Shown piece after piece: positions 1 to 7,048 of a stretch of 11,535 bases of DNA. The position numbers and the translations under genes were made by a program. How positions within the stretch are numbered: position 1 is the stretch's first letter; every line of letters begins with the position of its first letter. The stretch is from Bacteroidetes bacterium 4572_114 (lineage in GTDB: Bacteria; Bacteroidota; Bacteroidia; Bacteroidales; 4484-276). Below the pieces are notes generated by a model. That model saw only the letters and a program-made list of their open reading frames with translations, made no database searches and was not told where the DNA came from. The DNA is taken from NCBI GenBank assembly GCA_002254335.1, contig NIVA01000047.1, positions 1-11,535 of the forward strand, read 5' to 3'.

Positions 1-1087
1 TGCCAAACTGGTTGATCACAAACCTGCCATTTGATATTTCATCACCGTCCCATTCTAAAATAATTTCGCATGTTTCGGGGATGCGGTAAAAAATCCCTGG
101 CTGATACCCTTCAGCCGTTACGGGAATTGGAAAACCATCGACAACATCTGCCACCCCGCCGGATATAATATTTAACAGCACTTTTTCGCCCGAGGAGCTT
201 CCTGCCCTTGTTATGCCGGTACCGGATGAAAAATTAAAGAGGTTGACACCGCCTTTTTCAGATTTGGCCGATGGGGCATAGTAAAATGTAAACTGATCGA
301 AACCGGAAAATGATTTCCCCCTGAACAGGGCCATATATTCCATTTCCTGTTCTTTGAGTTCACCGTCCATATATGCAATTGTGCCTGCCGAATAAGCTGT
401 TTCCTGAAACCCGGTAAGCAACTTATATCTTGCATCCCTTATCCCCTCAATTTTATTCATGGCTTCTGTGGCGAGATCTTCATTAGTTTTATTGATGATG
501 CGGGTACGATAAAAATGTTTTTCAACCATTACAGTATCCACGTCAACTTTCCTGATAATGGTATCAACTTTTGTACTGATTTTGCTATTTATAATAAAAT
601 CTGCCATTCCGCCTTTAAAATCAATATCCTTATACATTACCAATTGTTCGTTATCATCATCGGGAGCGATCCCCAAATCAATATTATTTGCCCCAACCAG
701 ATATCCTGAATTGTTCAGTTGTACAAGCAGGGTTTTCAACTCTTTTGAGGTTTGTTCAACTGGTTCGATATAATATACCTGTTCAGGGTCAGGCTCAGTT
801 AGTGTGCTTATCCCCACATCTTCAATTTCATAAGTGGTGTAGTCATATTTAATGGCATCATCAATCCCAAAATACTTTTCGGCGTACTCCGACAATGGGC
901 CTTTCTGGTATTCATCAACCCTCACTGTAACGTCAATCTTTAAAACAGTCTGCGGCATTATATAAAATACGCCGTCCGTTCCTGGTTTATTTGCCGAAGG
1001 GTTTACATGTGTAACTTTTATTTGCCCATAAACCTGGGGGGACATTGCAAAAAGTAATGCTACAATCAAGATGTTTTTTTTTCTCAT
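1..1087 (-). CDS. DUF4831 family exported protein (3' end beyond the window)
   Basis: This frame stays open for 362 codons from the ATG at 1087 to the window edge, so the C-terminus is missing. Residues 1-21 form a standard signal peptide: a basic start (MRKK), a hydrophobic stretch (ILIVALLFAM), then a likely signal peptidase I cut near VYG-Q. The protein is therefore probably periplasmic or surface-associated. The mature part has the pattern I associate with DUF4831 proteins of Bacteroidota: a segment near VLKIDVTV, then GPLSEYAEKYFGI, then an acidic stretch ending in EPDPEQVYYIEP. The second half is beta-rich, with VEKHFYRTRI and EYMALFRGKSF. The function of the family is unknown to me. 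The gene lies 109 bp downstream of the glutamine synthetase on the same strand, so read-through is possible. No nucleophile or metal motif stands out. The family call comes from recall of the pattern, not from a search. Confidence 0.7.
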   Translation of the reverse strand, partial: MRKKNILIVALLFAMSPQVYGQIKVTHVNPSANKPGTDGVFYIMPQTVLKIDVTVRVDEYQKGPLSEYAEKYFGIDDAIKYDYTTYEIEDVGISTLTEPDPEQVYYIEPVEQTSKELKTLLVQLNNSGYLVGANNIDLGIAPDDDNEQLVMYKDIDFKGGMADFIINSKISTKVDTIIRKVDVDTVMVEKHFYRTRIINKTNEDLATEAMNKIEGIRDARYKLLTGFQETAYSAGTIAYMDGELKEQEMEYMALFRGKSFSGFDQFTFYYAPSAKSEKGGVNLFNFSSGTGITRAGSSSGEKVLLNIISGGVADVVDGFPIPVTAEGYQPGIFYRIPETCEIILEWDGDEISNGRFVINQFG

Positions 1088-1196
1088 AATATTAGGTTCT
1101 TAAAAAATCCTTAAATCCGCAAGCAGATTCTATTTGGACACTAATTTCACTAATTTTCAAATTTGCCCATTAACAAATTTTCAAATTATATTACTT
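1088..1196. other. AT-rich spacer with short direct repeats and a weak hairpin
   Basis: This gap between glnN and the DUF4831 gene contains two short direct repeats: CACTAATTT twice near 1140-1157, and an ATTTTCAAATT-like word twice near 1152-1188. A hairpin can form from AAATTTG (1159-1165) and CAAATTT (1174-1180) with an 8-nt loop. It lies about 17 nt after the glnN stop, but it is all A/T apart from one pair and has no clean T-run after it on the minus strand. It is at best a weak terminator. I see no TAnnTTTG promoter box for the DUF4831 gene. Confidence 0.3.
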
Positions 1197-3371
1197 TTAT
1201 TTCAAAAATAGCAATTCCCTGTATTTCGGCAGGGGCCATAATCTATCATCCACAAGCAGTTCGAGTTTGTCAACATGATAACGGATCAACTCAAAATACG
1301 GAAGTACTTTTTTGTTATAAAACAGGGCTTTATCCTGCTCGTTATCAATTTTATTTGCGGTCTTCCGCTCATCAATCATCATAATAACATTTTCCTTGAT
1401 ACCGGAAATATGTTCAGAAATATCTTTGATCGATTGAACCTGGCTTTTAGACAGTTTTACAAAGGTCTTGTGATCGAGCACATCCTTAAGGCCTTTTACA
1501 TTTTCGATAAGGATATTTTGATATTGAATGGCCACCGGGATAATGTGGTTGGTTGCCAGGTCGCCCAACACACGTGCCTCAATCTGGATTTGCTTGGCAT
1601 ACTTTTCCATTTTTATCTCATGCCTTGCAACCATTTCGCGCTTAGTTAAGATTGAGTGTTTCTCATACAGGTCGATCGTATCCTGTGACAGGGTCTTAAT
1701 AAGTGCATCAGGTGTTGACCTAAAATTAGAAAGGCCACGTTTACCAGCTTCCACGGCCCACTCTTCGCCATAAGAATTTCCCTCAAAACGAATATTTTTA
1801 CTCTCTAGGACGTACCGGCGTAAAACCTGTAAAATGGCATTTTTCTTTTTAACACCCTTTGTTATCAAACCATCAACTTCATTTTTAAATTGAATAAGCT
1901 GGTCGGCAAGGATCAGGTTAAGCGGTGTCATGGCCTTGGAGCATGTTGCCGAAGAACCAACTGCCCGAAACTCGAATTTATTCCCTGTAAATGCAAAGGG
2001 CGAAGTCCTGTTGCGATCGGTATTGTCCAACAATATTTCAGGGATTTTTGGGATATTCAAATTTAATTCCAACGTGCTGTCGTTTTTTATCTTGCCCTGT
2101 TTTTCGAGTTCGTTTAACACTTTGGTCAACTGGGTGCCAATAAAAGCAGAAATGATGGCAGGAGGGGCTTCGTGGGCACCAAGCCTGTGGTCGTTTCCGG
2201 CCGATGCAATTGCAGACCTTATCAGGTCGGCATGGCTGTGCAACGCTTTTAGGATGTTTACCAAAAAAGTTAAAAACCTCAGGTTCGATTTGCTGTCTTT
2301 TCCTGGTGACAGCAGGTTAATCCCCGTATTTGTCATCAGAGACCAATTGTTGTGCTTACCGGAACCATTGACCCCGGCATAAGGTTTTTCGTGGAGCAGG
2401 ACAGTAAAATTATGCCTGTTGGCAATGCGCTTGATCAGGTGCATCAGCAACTGGTTGTGGTCCACCGCGAGGTTAGCTTCTTCAAATACGGGGGCACATT
2501 CAAACTGGTTAGGGGCAACCTCGTTGTGCCGGGTCTTGACCGGGATGCCCAATTTGTGCGCTTCATATTCAAACTCCTTCATAAACTCCATCACACGTGC
2601 CGGTATCGTCCCGAAGTAATGATCAGACAACTGTTGATCCTTGGCCGAAGCATGGCCAAAAACAGTACGTCCGGTCAACACCAAATCGGGCCGTGCATTG
2701 AACAGGGCTGTGTCAATCAGGAAATATTCCTGTTCCCATCCCAGGGTGGCCACTACTTTATTTACATCTTTATCAAAATATTTACATACATCAACAGCAG
2801 CACTATCAACAATATTCAGGGCTTTTAACATGGGGGTCTTAAAATCGAGGGCCTCACCGGTATAAGACACAAAAATAGTGGGGATGCACAGGGTATTATC
2901 GAGCAAGAATGCTGGCGATGTTGGGTCCCAGGCAGTGTAGCCCCTGGCTTCAAATGTGTTGCGAATGCCACCACTTGGGAAACTGGATGCATCGGGCTCC
3001 TGTTGAATAAGTTCGGTGCCCCGGAAATTTTCTATGGCCTTGCCGCCTGTAACAGGATTGATGAAGGCGTCATGTTTCTCCGCAGTTGAACCTGTAAGCG
3101 GGTGGAACCAATGAGTGTAATGTGTGGCGCCCATGCCTATCGCCCAGGCTTTTAATGATGCTGCAACCTGGTCGGCAATCCGGCGTTCTATCTTCTCACC
3201 AAAACTAATGGCGTTCATAACTTTTTCATAAGCCTCGCGTGTAAGGTACTCGCGCATGGCTGCGTCATTAAATGTCAACTGGCCAAAGTAATCAGAAATT
3301 TTCCCTTTTGGGATATTGGTTTTTTTCGGTTCTCGTTCTGTAATACTTTCGAGGGCTTTTATCCTTAGCAT
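1197..3371 (-). CDS. glnN: Glutamine synthetase type III (GSIII)
   Basis: This enzyme makes L-glutamine from L-glutamate, ammonia and ATP in the cytoplasm, the main ammonium-assimilation step. The length (724 aa) matches the large type III class (about 700-730 aa), not the 450-470 aa of GSI. GSIII hallmarks are visible in order: HYTHWFHPLTG near residues 84-94; the metal/substrate segment GWEQEYFLID at 211-220; TRHNEVAPNQFE at 280-291 with DHNQLLM just after; the ATP/glutamate region NGSGKHNNWSLM at 335-346; and NRTSPFAFTGNKFEFR further on, typical of the class. A helical extension of about 150 residues follows. All expected motifs are intact and no lesion is seen. The start is the ATG at 3371; no strong Shine-Dalgarno is seen, as is usual in Bacteroidota. 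The upstream spacer is repeat-rich and shows no clear promoter box. No PII or ammonium transporter gene is adjacent, so the locus gives no hint about its regulation. Confidence 0.97.
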   Translation of the reverse strand: MLRIKALESITEREPKKTNIPKGKISDYFGQLTFNDAAMREYLTREAYEKVMNAISFGEKIERRIADQVAASLKAWAIGMGATHYTHWFHPLTGSTAEKHDAFINPVTGGKAIENFRGTELIQQEPDASSFPSGGIRNTFEARGYTAWDPTSPAFLLDNTLCIPTIFVSYTGEALDFKTPMLKALNIVDSAAVDVCKYFDKDVNKVVATLGWEQEYFLIDTALFNARPDLVLTGRTVFGHASAKDQQLSDHYFGTIPARVMEFMKEFEYEAHKLGIPVKTRHNEVAPNQFECAPVFEEANLAVDHNQLLMHLIKRIANRHNFTVLLHEKPYAGVNGSGKHNNWSLMTNTGINLLSPGKDSKSNLRFLTFLVNILKALHSHADLIRSAIASAGNDHRLGAHEAPPAIISAFIGTQLTKVLNELEKQGKIKNDSTLELNLNIPKIPEILLDNTDRNRTSPFAFTGNKFEFRAVGSSATCSKAMTPLNLILADQLIQFKNEVDGLITKGVKKKNAILQVLRRYVLESKNIRFEGNSYGEEWAVEAGKRGLSNFRSTPDALIKTLSQDTIDLYEKHSILTKREMVARHEIKMEKYAKQIQIEARVLGDLATNHIIPVAIQYQNILIENVKGLKDVLDHKTFVKLSKSQVQSIKDISEHISGIKENVIMMIDERKTANKIDNEQDKALFYNKKVLPYFELIRYHVDKLELLVDDRLWPLPKYRELLFLK

Positions 3372-3420
3372 ATTATGATGTTTTTAAGTTTCTAAATATT
3401 TTTAATTTGATGTCGATTTT

Positions 3421-3719
3421 TTTTTTGACCATAAAAGGTATAATTTTAACCATAAAAGGTATAAAAGGTCATAGAAGTTTTCGGTTGTTATAAATTGCCA
3501 CGAATGCACGAATGTTATTTTTGCTTTTTCAATCATGCTTCTGTAGGATTAAATTTCATAGCCTGGAGGCTTCATTTGTTAACAATTTTGCGGCTAATCA
3601 TCCCATACTGGCCCACTGTGTTTTGTACATATCCAGATAGGATAATTACATACCCAAGTTTGCACGAATATTTCTTCCTTTTATTTCCTTTTATGCCTTT
3701 TATGCCTTTTATGGTTAAT
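3421..3719. repeat. Repeat block A with inverted ATAAAAGG-type arms
   Basis: The left arm (3421-3486) has two copies of ACCATAAAAGGTATAA-like sequence, then ATAAAAGGTCATA. The right arm (3677-3719) has the inverse: repeated CCTTTTATG units ending CCTTTTATGGTTAAT. The arms are thus inverted repeats of each other, about 190 bp apart. The core between them holds CACGAATGCACGAAT near 3500 and GCACGAATATTTC near 3662, a type of word often scattered in Bacteroidota genomes (from memory). The left arm aligns without gaps to block B at an offset of 725 bp. No intact gene is seen in 3372-3722. The block lies between the GxxExxY stop and the glnN start. Confidence 0.75.
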
Positions 3720-3722
3720 CCC

Positions 3723-4136
3723 CTATTCAGGCAAATCCCGAAACAATTCGTTAACGTATGTTCGCTGCCCTTCTTTATAAAGGTGTGTAACATTAAAATT
3801 AAACAACACACCTTCCGGTACTTTTATTAGTTTCGTGTATGTTATAATCTGCGCTTCGTGAAGTGGGTGGATACCTTCTGTTGATTTTAACTCTACCGGT
3901 AAAATATCCTCGACAAACAAATCGCATCTCAAATCTGTGTTCAATTGTAACCCTTTGAAATTTATAGGTACATTTATTTCTGATTTAAACTTTATCCCCC
4001 TTAAAGTTAATTCATGTTTCAGGCATTTATGATAAACACTTTCTAATAACCCGGGACCTAATACCTTGTGGACTTCAATGGCCGCACCGGTCACCCTGTA
4101 AACTAAATCTTTTAAATACGTTTTTGTTATCTCCAT
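3723..4136 (-). CDS. GxxExxY protein (PDDEXK_3, PD-(D/E)XK nuclease superfamily)
   Basis: This is a 137-aa single-domain protein. The name-giving motif is visible as G29-LL-E32-SV-Y35. It is followed by a beta-rich segment and a PD-(D/E)XK-type active site: D72 in RCDLFV, then E82 and K84 in VELKS (D-x9-E-x-K). After that come the family's HEAQIITY (93-100) and a GVLFNFN segment. All presumed catalytic residues are present, so it could be an active nuclease, but the biological role of GxxExxY proteins is not established and I do not assign one. Length is normal for the family (about 120-140 aa). It stands alone, between glnN and a symporter, with repeat block B directly upstream (holding its promoter region) and block A directly downstream. 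This arrangement suggests that the gene and its flanks travelled or duplicated as a unit. The start ATG at 4136 gives the usual N-terminus for the family. Confidence 0.9.
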   Translation of the reverse strand: MEITKTYLKDLVYRVTGAAIEVHKVLGPGLLESVYHKCLKHELTLRGIKFKSEINVPINFKGLQLNTDLRCDLFVEDILPVELKSTEGIHPLHEAQIITYTKLIKVPEGVLFNFNVTHLYKEGQRTYVNELFRDLPE

Positions 4137-4145
4137 AATTTAATT

Positions 4146-4397
4146 TTTTTTTACCATAAAAGGCATAATTTTTACCATAAAAGATATAAAAGGTCATATA
4201 AGTTTTTGTTTGTTTAGAATTTTGTCGAAAATTTATCCACCCACCCGCACGGACGGACAGGTTACACGAATATTTTAAATATTACAATCATGATAGTGTG
4301 TATTCAAAAAATTATCATATGCGTTTCCCCCTTTTATTTCCTTTTATTCCTTTTATGGTTAATCCCCTTTTATGGTTAATCCCCTTTTATGGTTAAT
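4146..4397. repeat. Repeat block B, second copy of the inverted-arm block
   Basis: The left arm (4146-4211) aligns with block A (3421-3486) without gaps at an offset of 725 bp, sharing two ACCATAAAAG units, ATAAAAGGTCATA and AAGTTTT. The right arm (4330-4397) has the same CCTTTTATTTCCTTTTAT start and TATGGTTAAT end as block A. The core (about 4212-4329) differs from that of block A, apart from a shared CACGAATATTT word (4265-4275) and a CGGACGGACAGG word near 4250. Together the two blocks bracket the GxxExxY gene. No intact gene is seen in 4137-4440. Confidence 0.75.
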
Positions 4398-4399
4398 TA
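4349..4399. repeat. Three tandem copies of a 17-bp unit
   Basis: The unit CCTTTTATGGTTAATCC occurs at 4349-4365 and 4366-4382, and again at 4383-4399 with the last two bases changed. It extends the right arm of repeat block B. The matching arm of block A has only one TATGGTTAAT end, so the copy number differs between the two blocks. It lies about 40 bp beyond the 3' end of the symporter gene. Confidence 0.85.
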
Positions 4400-4440
4400 C
4401 CAGAACATCGCCAAAAGTATAAATCATTTCAATCCTGAAA

Positions 4441-5892
4441 TCATTTTTTAGTATTTCTTATGAGGATCAGACCGAGATAAGTAAGTAACCCATTAAGTAT
4501 CAATAACTCGAACCCAAACCGGTAGCCCCAGAGCCAGGCAACCGAATTAGAGCTAATAATATAACAAGCAATGGGCGACAGAATGGCAACCAGCGGGACA
4601 TAGCGGTCTTTCACTTTCCTTTTACTGAAAAGCCCAAATGCAAAAAGGCCAAGTAACGGGCCATAGGTATATCCGGCAATTTTGAACAGTTTTGAGATTA
4701 CAGCTTCATTGTTGATGGTTTTAAAAAGTACAATTACCATGATTAAAAAAACTGCAATACCAAAATGCGAACAATACCTAATTTTAGTTTTTTGCCGTTC
4801 CGAATACTTCTCCGGTTTTGTGATGCCCAAAAAATCGACGGTAAAAGATGTGGTGAGCGCAGTGAGGGCACTATCGGCACTGGAATATGCTGCCGAAATA
4901 AGCCCAATAATAAAAGTAATACCTGCAACTGGCCCGAGATATTGTAATGCGATAGTTGGGAAGAGTTCATCACTTGTCCCCTGGACGGTTATCCCTTTGG
5001 TGTTGGCAAAAATCACCAATACTGCCCCAAGCGAAAGAAAAAGCAAATTCACCGGGACAAGCACCCAACTAAGGCTGATGATATTTTTTTGTGCATCCTT
5101 TAGGTTTCTGCAACTCAGGTTTTTTTGCATCATATCCTGGTCCAGGCCTGTCATTACAATAGCAATAAAAGCTCCCGAAAAAAACTCTTTCACAAAAAAG
5201 CGTTTATCCTGCCAATCAGTGAAAATCATTTTCGAGTTTTCCCCTTCAAAAATATTGCTTACCAGGCTGCCAATTGTTGTTGACATCTCACCTTTAATAA
5301 AATAAAAAGTTATTACAACAGATGCCAGCATAAATGTAGTTTGCAAAGTATCGGTCCAGACTATGGTCTTGATGCCGCCCTTAAAAGTGTAGAGGTTGAT
5401 AAGTACCATAAATATAACGACAGTGCCCCAAAAAGGGATTCCATAACTATCGAAAACGAAAATTTGCAAAACATTAATTACCAGGAACATCCTGAAAGAT
5501 GCGCCAATGACCCTGGAAAGCAGAAAATAAAATGCCCCTGTTTTGTAAGACCAAAACCCAAACCTTCCTTCAAGGTAACTGTATATTGAAGTGAGCTGCA
5601 GCTTGTAATATAGTGGGAGCAAAACCCTTGCAATGGTAAAATAACCCAGCAGGTAACCAATAACAACCATCATGTACGAAAACCGGGTATCGGAAACCCA
5701 TCCCGGCACCGAAATAAAAGTAACGCCAGAAAGCGATGCACCAACCATTCCGTAGGCCACAACATACCAGGGGGAAACCCGGTTGCCCACAAAATAGGAT
5801 TCATTGTTGGATTTGCGGGAAGTGATAAAACTTATTGCAAACAACAAAAAAGTATAACCTAAAAAACTGATGAGGATAAGTTGTGGGGACAT
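4441..5892 (-). CDS. Sodium:solute symporter (SSS family)
   Basis: This is a 483-aa inner-membrane protein of the SSS/SLC5 type, which uses the sodium gradient to import a small solute. About 13 hydrophobic segments can be followed from residue 4 to the C-terminus. Family features include SYFVGNRVSPWYVVAYGMV (32-50), the first-helix region with GASLSGVTFISVPGW (51-65), the KGGIKTIVWTDTLQ segment (171-184), the DQDMMQKNLS segment (251-260), and ISAAYSSADSALTALTTS (332-349). The last corresponds to the helix that carries the Na2-site serines and threonines. The substrate cannot be told from sequence; sugars, sialic acid, proline or pantothenate are all possible in this superfamily, and no catabolic gene is adjacent. 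It is transcribed alone. The start ATG at 5892 gives a normal N-terminus, and a heptamer repeat lies 22 bp upstream of it. Confidence 0.93.
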   Translation of the reverse strand: MSPQLILISFLGYTFLLFAISFITSRKSNNESYFVGNRVSPWYVVAYGMVGASLSGVTFISVPGWVSDTRFSYMMVVIGYLLGYFTIARVLLPLYYKLQLTSIYSYLEGRFGFWSYKTGAFYFLLSRVIGASFRMFLVINVLQIFVFDSYGIPFWGTVVIFMVLINLYTFKGGIKTIVWTDTLQTTFMLASVVITFYFIKGEMSTTIGSLVSNIFEGENSKMIFTDWQDKRFFVKEFFSGAFIAIVMTGLDQDMMQKNLSCRNLKDAQKNIISLSWVLVPVNLLFLSLGAVLVIFANTKGITVQGTSDELFPTIALQYLGPVAGITFIIGLISAAYSSADSALTALTTSFTVDFLGITKPEKYSERQKTKIRYCSHFGIAVFLIMVIVLFKTINNEAVISKLFKIAGYTYGPLLGLFAFGLFSKRKVKDRYVPLVAILSPIACYIISSNSVAWLWGYRFGFELLILNGLLTYLGLILIRNTKK

Positions 5893-5913
5893 GGTTTTGG
5901 TGGAGTGGTTAGA

Positions 5914-5934
5914 TTTGCTATTTGCTATTTGCTA
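5914..5934. repeat. Three perfect TTTGCTA heptamers upstream of the symporter
   Basis: TTTGCTA occurs three times in a row, followed by the related TTTATTATTTG. Read on the coding strand of the symporter this is (TAGCAAA)3, ending 22 nt before its ATG, in the leader or promoter zone. Slipped-strand copy changes here would alter promoter spacing or leader length. No promoter box is recognisable on the minus strand near it. Confidence 0.7.
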
Positions 5935-6241
5935 TTTATTATTTGTTGAATTTATAGCTTTTGTTGCCTGTCGGCTTTTAGCGTTGAGTTGCCCATATAC
6001 GAAACTATGTACCTTGTTTCGATCTTACACGAAACCGACAGAAATTATTACATCAAGATTATAAAAATCAGTATAATATAATTTTCTGTCCCGGGCAGTA
6101 GTTCGGAAATTCCGAACAACTGGTTTTTCAATAAGTTCCCTCTCTTCAAATATGTGTTTTATAGGCTCACTCATAGGCTCTTAAAAAGACACTAATGCTA
6201 ACATGTTAACGATGTTTTCAGACGCGGATTTTCGCTGGTCA

Positions 6242-6260
6242 AACGGATTTTCAATCCGTT
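6242..6260. repeat. Perfect hairpin AACGGATT-TTC-AATCCGTT
   Basis: Eight paired bases enclose a 3-nt loop. Further ATCCG/CGGAT words follow at about 6264-6268 and 6320-6324. It lies in the part of the RhuM remnant that no longer resembles coding sequence, and looks like an interspersed repeat that has entered or replaced it. It is not next to any gene end, so a terminator role is unlikely. Confidence 0.6.
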
Positions 6261-6355
6261 GTATCCGTGTAAACCTACGTCAGTTTTTTCAAATTCCCCG
6301 AAGGGCTTTCATTCTCAAACGGATATAGTCCGTCCGTCTGGATTTGCACATCACC

Positions 6356-6373
6356 ATCCCGTACGTACGGGAT
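6356..6373. repeat. 18-bp perfect palindrome ATCCCGTACGTACGGGAT
   Basis: The sequence is its own reverse complement. It is related in its centre (CCGTACGG-like words) to the palindrome at 8475-8490, to CCGTCCGTCTGG at 6330-6341 and to a degenerate CGGACGGACAGG near 4250, suggesting a dispersed palindromic family. Between here and 6493 no further feature is seen except AT-rich sequence. Confidence 0.6.
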
Positions 6374-6493
6374 CAAACTAATTTAGTTGCTTTTGATTTA
6401 TTTTCTTGCATAATAAAAATTGTGAATTAACCTTGTCCAAATCATCTCACTACCCTTTTTATCCTTCTCTGTCACAATCTTCTCTAAAACACA

Positions 6494-7048
6494 TCAAAGC
6501 GAGTTGGCAAAATCAATCAACGAATTGAACCGGAAATCAACAAGTGCAGGGTTTGCACGGGCAACAGCAAAATCATCGTTTATTAAAACTGTTTTCATTT
6601 TCAGGCGCTTGCCAAATTTCATATCACTTTCGGTGTCGCCGGCCATTATGGAATTTTTAAATTTAATGTTGGGATAATCTTTTTTTGCCTGGATGCCCAT
6701 CCCCACCTGTGGTTTACGGTAAAAGCTGCCAGCAGATTTCAGATCGGGGCAAAAATAAACTTTGTCGATCCTTCCACCTGCTTCAGAAATTTCTTTTACC
6801 ATCTTCCGGTGAATTTCCAGGAGTGTTTCTTCGGCCATAAGCCCCTTGCCTATTCCCTGTTGGTTGGTAACAATAACAATATTCCCGAAGGTTTCCGAAA
6901 AAACCCTGATGGCATCTAAAACACCATCCAGGAATCTAAGTTCATCCCACGACTTTACATAATCACCTGTCAGCCTGTGATTGATCACCCCGTCCCTGTC
7001 GAGAAAAAGTGTCCAGTTAGGAGAAATATTCAAACTCTTTAAATTCAT
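6494..7048 (-). CDS. gmhB: HAD-IIIA phosphatase, GmhB-like (D-glycero-D-manno-heptose bisphosphate phosphatase)
   Basis: The predicted reaction is removal of the C7 phosphate of D-glycero-D-manno-heptose 1,7-bisphosphate in the cytoplasm. The 184-aa protein from the ATG at 7048 has the HAD motifs in order: LDRDGVIN (16-23) with D17 as nucleophile and D19 as acid/base; IVIVTNQQG (57-65); RKP (111-113) with its lysine; and AGDTESDM (136-143) as the metal-binding motif. Canonical GmhB binds zinc through a CP-x-H...CxC loop; here the loop reads CPDLKSAGSFYRKP and keeps only one cysteine, so the zinc site appears lost. An upstream ATG at 7081 would add 11 residues. I prefer 7048 because it places the HAD motif at the usual distance and shortens the overlap with the preceding gene. 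The gene overlaps the end of the nucleotidyltransferase and is clearly co-transcribed. A histidinol-phosphatase-like role is less likely given its neighbours. Confidence 0.82.
   Translation of the reverse strand: MNLKSLNISPNWTLFLDRDGVINHRLTGDYVKSWDELRFLDGVLDAIRVFSETFGNIVIVTNQQGIGKGLMAEETLLEIHRKMVKEISEAGGRIDKVYFCPDLKSAGSFYRKPQVGMGIQAKKDYPNIKFKNSIMAGDTESDMKFGKRLKMKTVLINDDFAVARANPALVDFRFNSLIDFANSL

Larger units (their letters stand above)
5978..6411 (-). pseudogene. Decayed RhuM-family (virulence RhuM) gene remnant
   Basis: A 49-codon stretch from 6174 to 6025 reads SEPIKHIFEERELIEKP, then VVRNFRTTARDRKL, then FYNLDVIISVGF and a stop. This closely matches the conserved block of RhuM-family proteins (IKxIFxExEL, TTAxDGKxY, YNLDVIISVGYRV). 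Shifting frame by one base at about 6031, the match continues as RVRSKQGT, a TAG stop at 6005-6007, FRIWATQR, and a TAA stop at 5978-5980. This is the family's RGTQFRIWATxxL motif. A possible N-terminus lies at 6411 (MQENKSKATKLV), and DGDVQIQ can be read near 6350 in another frame. Between these and 6174 lie palindromic repeats, with roughly 60-70 bp more than a normal gene would have there. The C-terminal two thirds of a typical RhuM (about 330 aa, from memory) are absent. The core match is strong; the N-terminal part is tentative. RhuM function is unclear, and the family is often found in accessory islands. Confidence 0.75.

Noticed and set aside
2352..2828. Long plus-strand frames opposite glnN (up to 158 codons)
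   Set aside because: They are antisense shadows of a fully conserved glutamine synthetase and show no family motif.
3428..3460. CCATAAAAGG words matching the eukaryotic CArG box
   Set aside because: The host is bacterial and the words are part of the repeat arms; the resemblance is by chance.
3572..3811. 79-codon minus-strand frame running through repeat block A
   Set aside because: It overlaps the end of the GxxExxY gene in another frame, and its middle is just translated repeat (IKGIKGNK-like); no family resemblance.
3421..4399. Repeat arms around the GxxExxY gene as a CRISPR array
   Set aside because: There are no regular spacers of constant length, the units are short and inverted relative to each other, and no cas gene is present.
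6101..6117. 17-nt inverted repeat GTTCGGAAATTCCGAAC as an operator
   Set aside because: It falls inside the conserved coding block of the RhuM remnant (VVRNFR), so coding history explains it better than a regulatory site.
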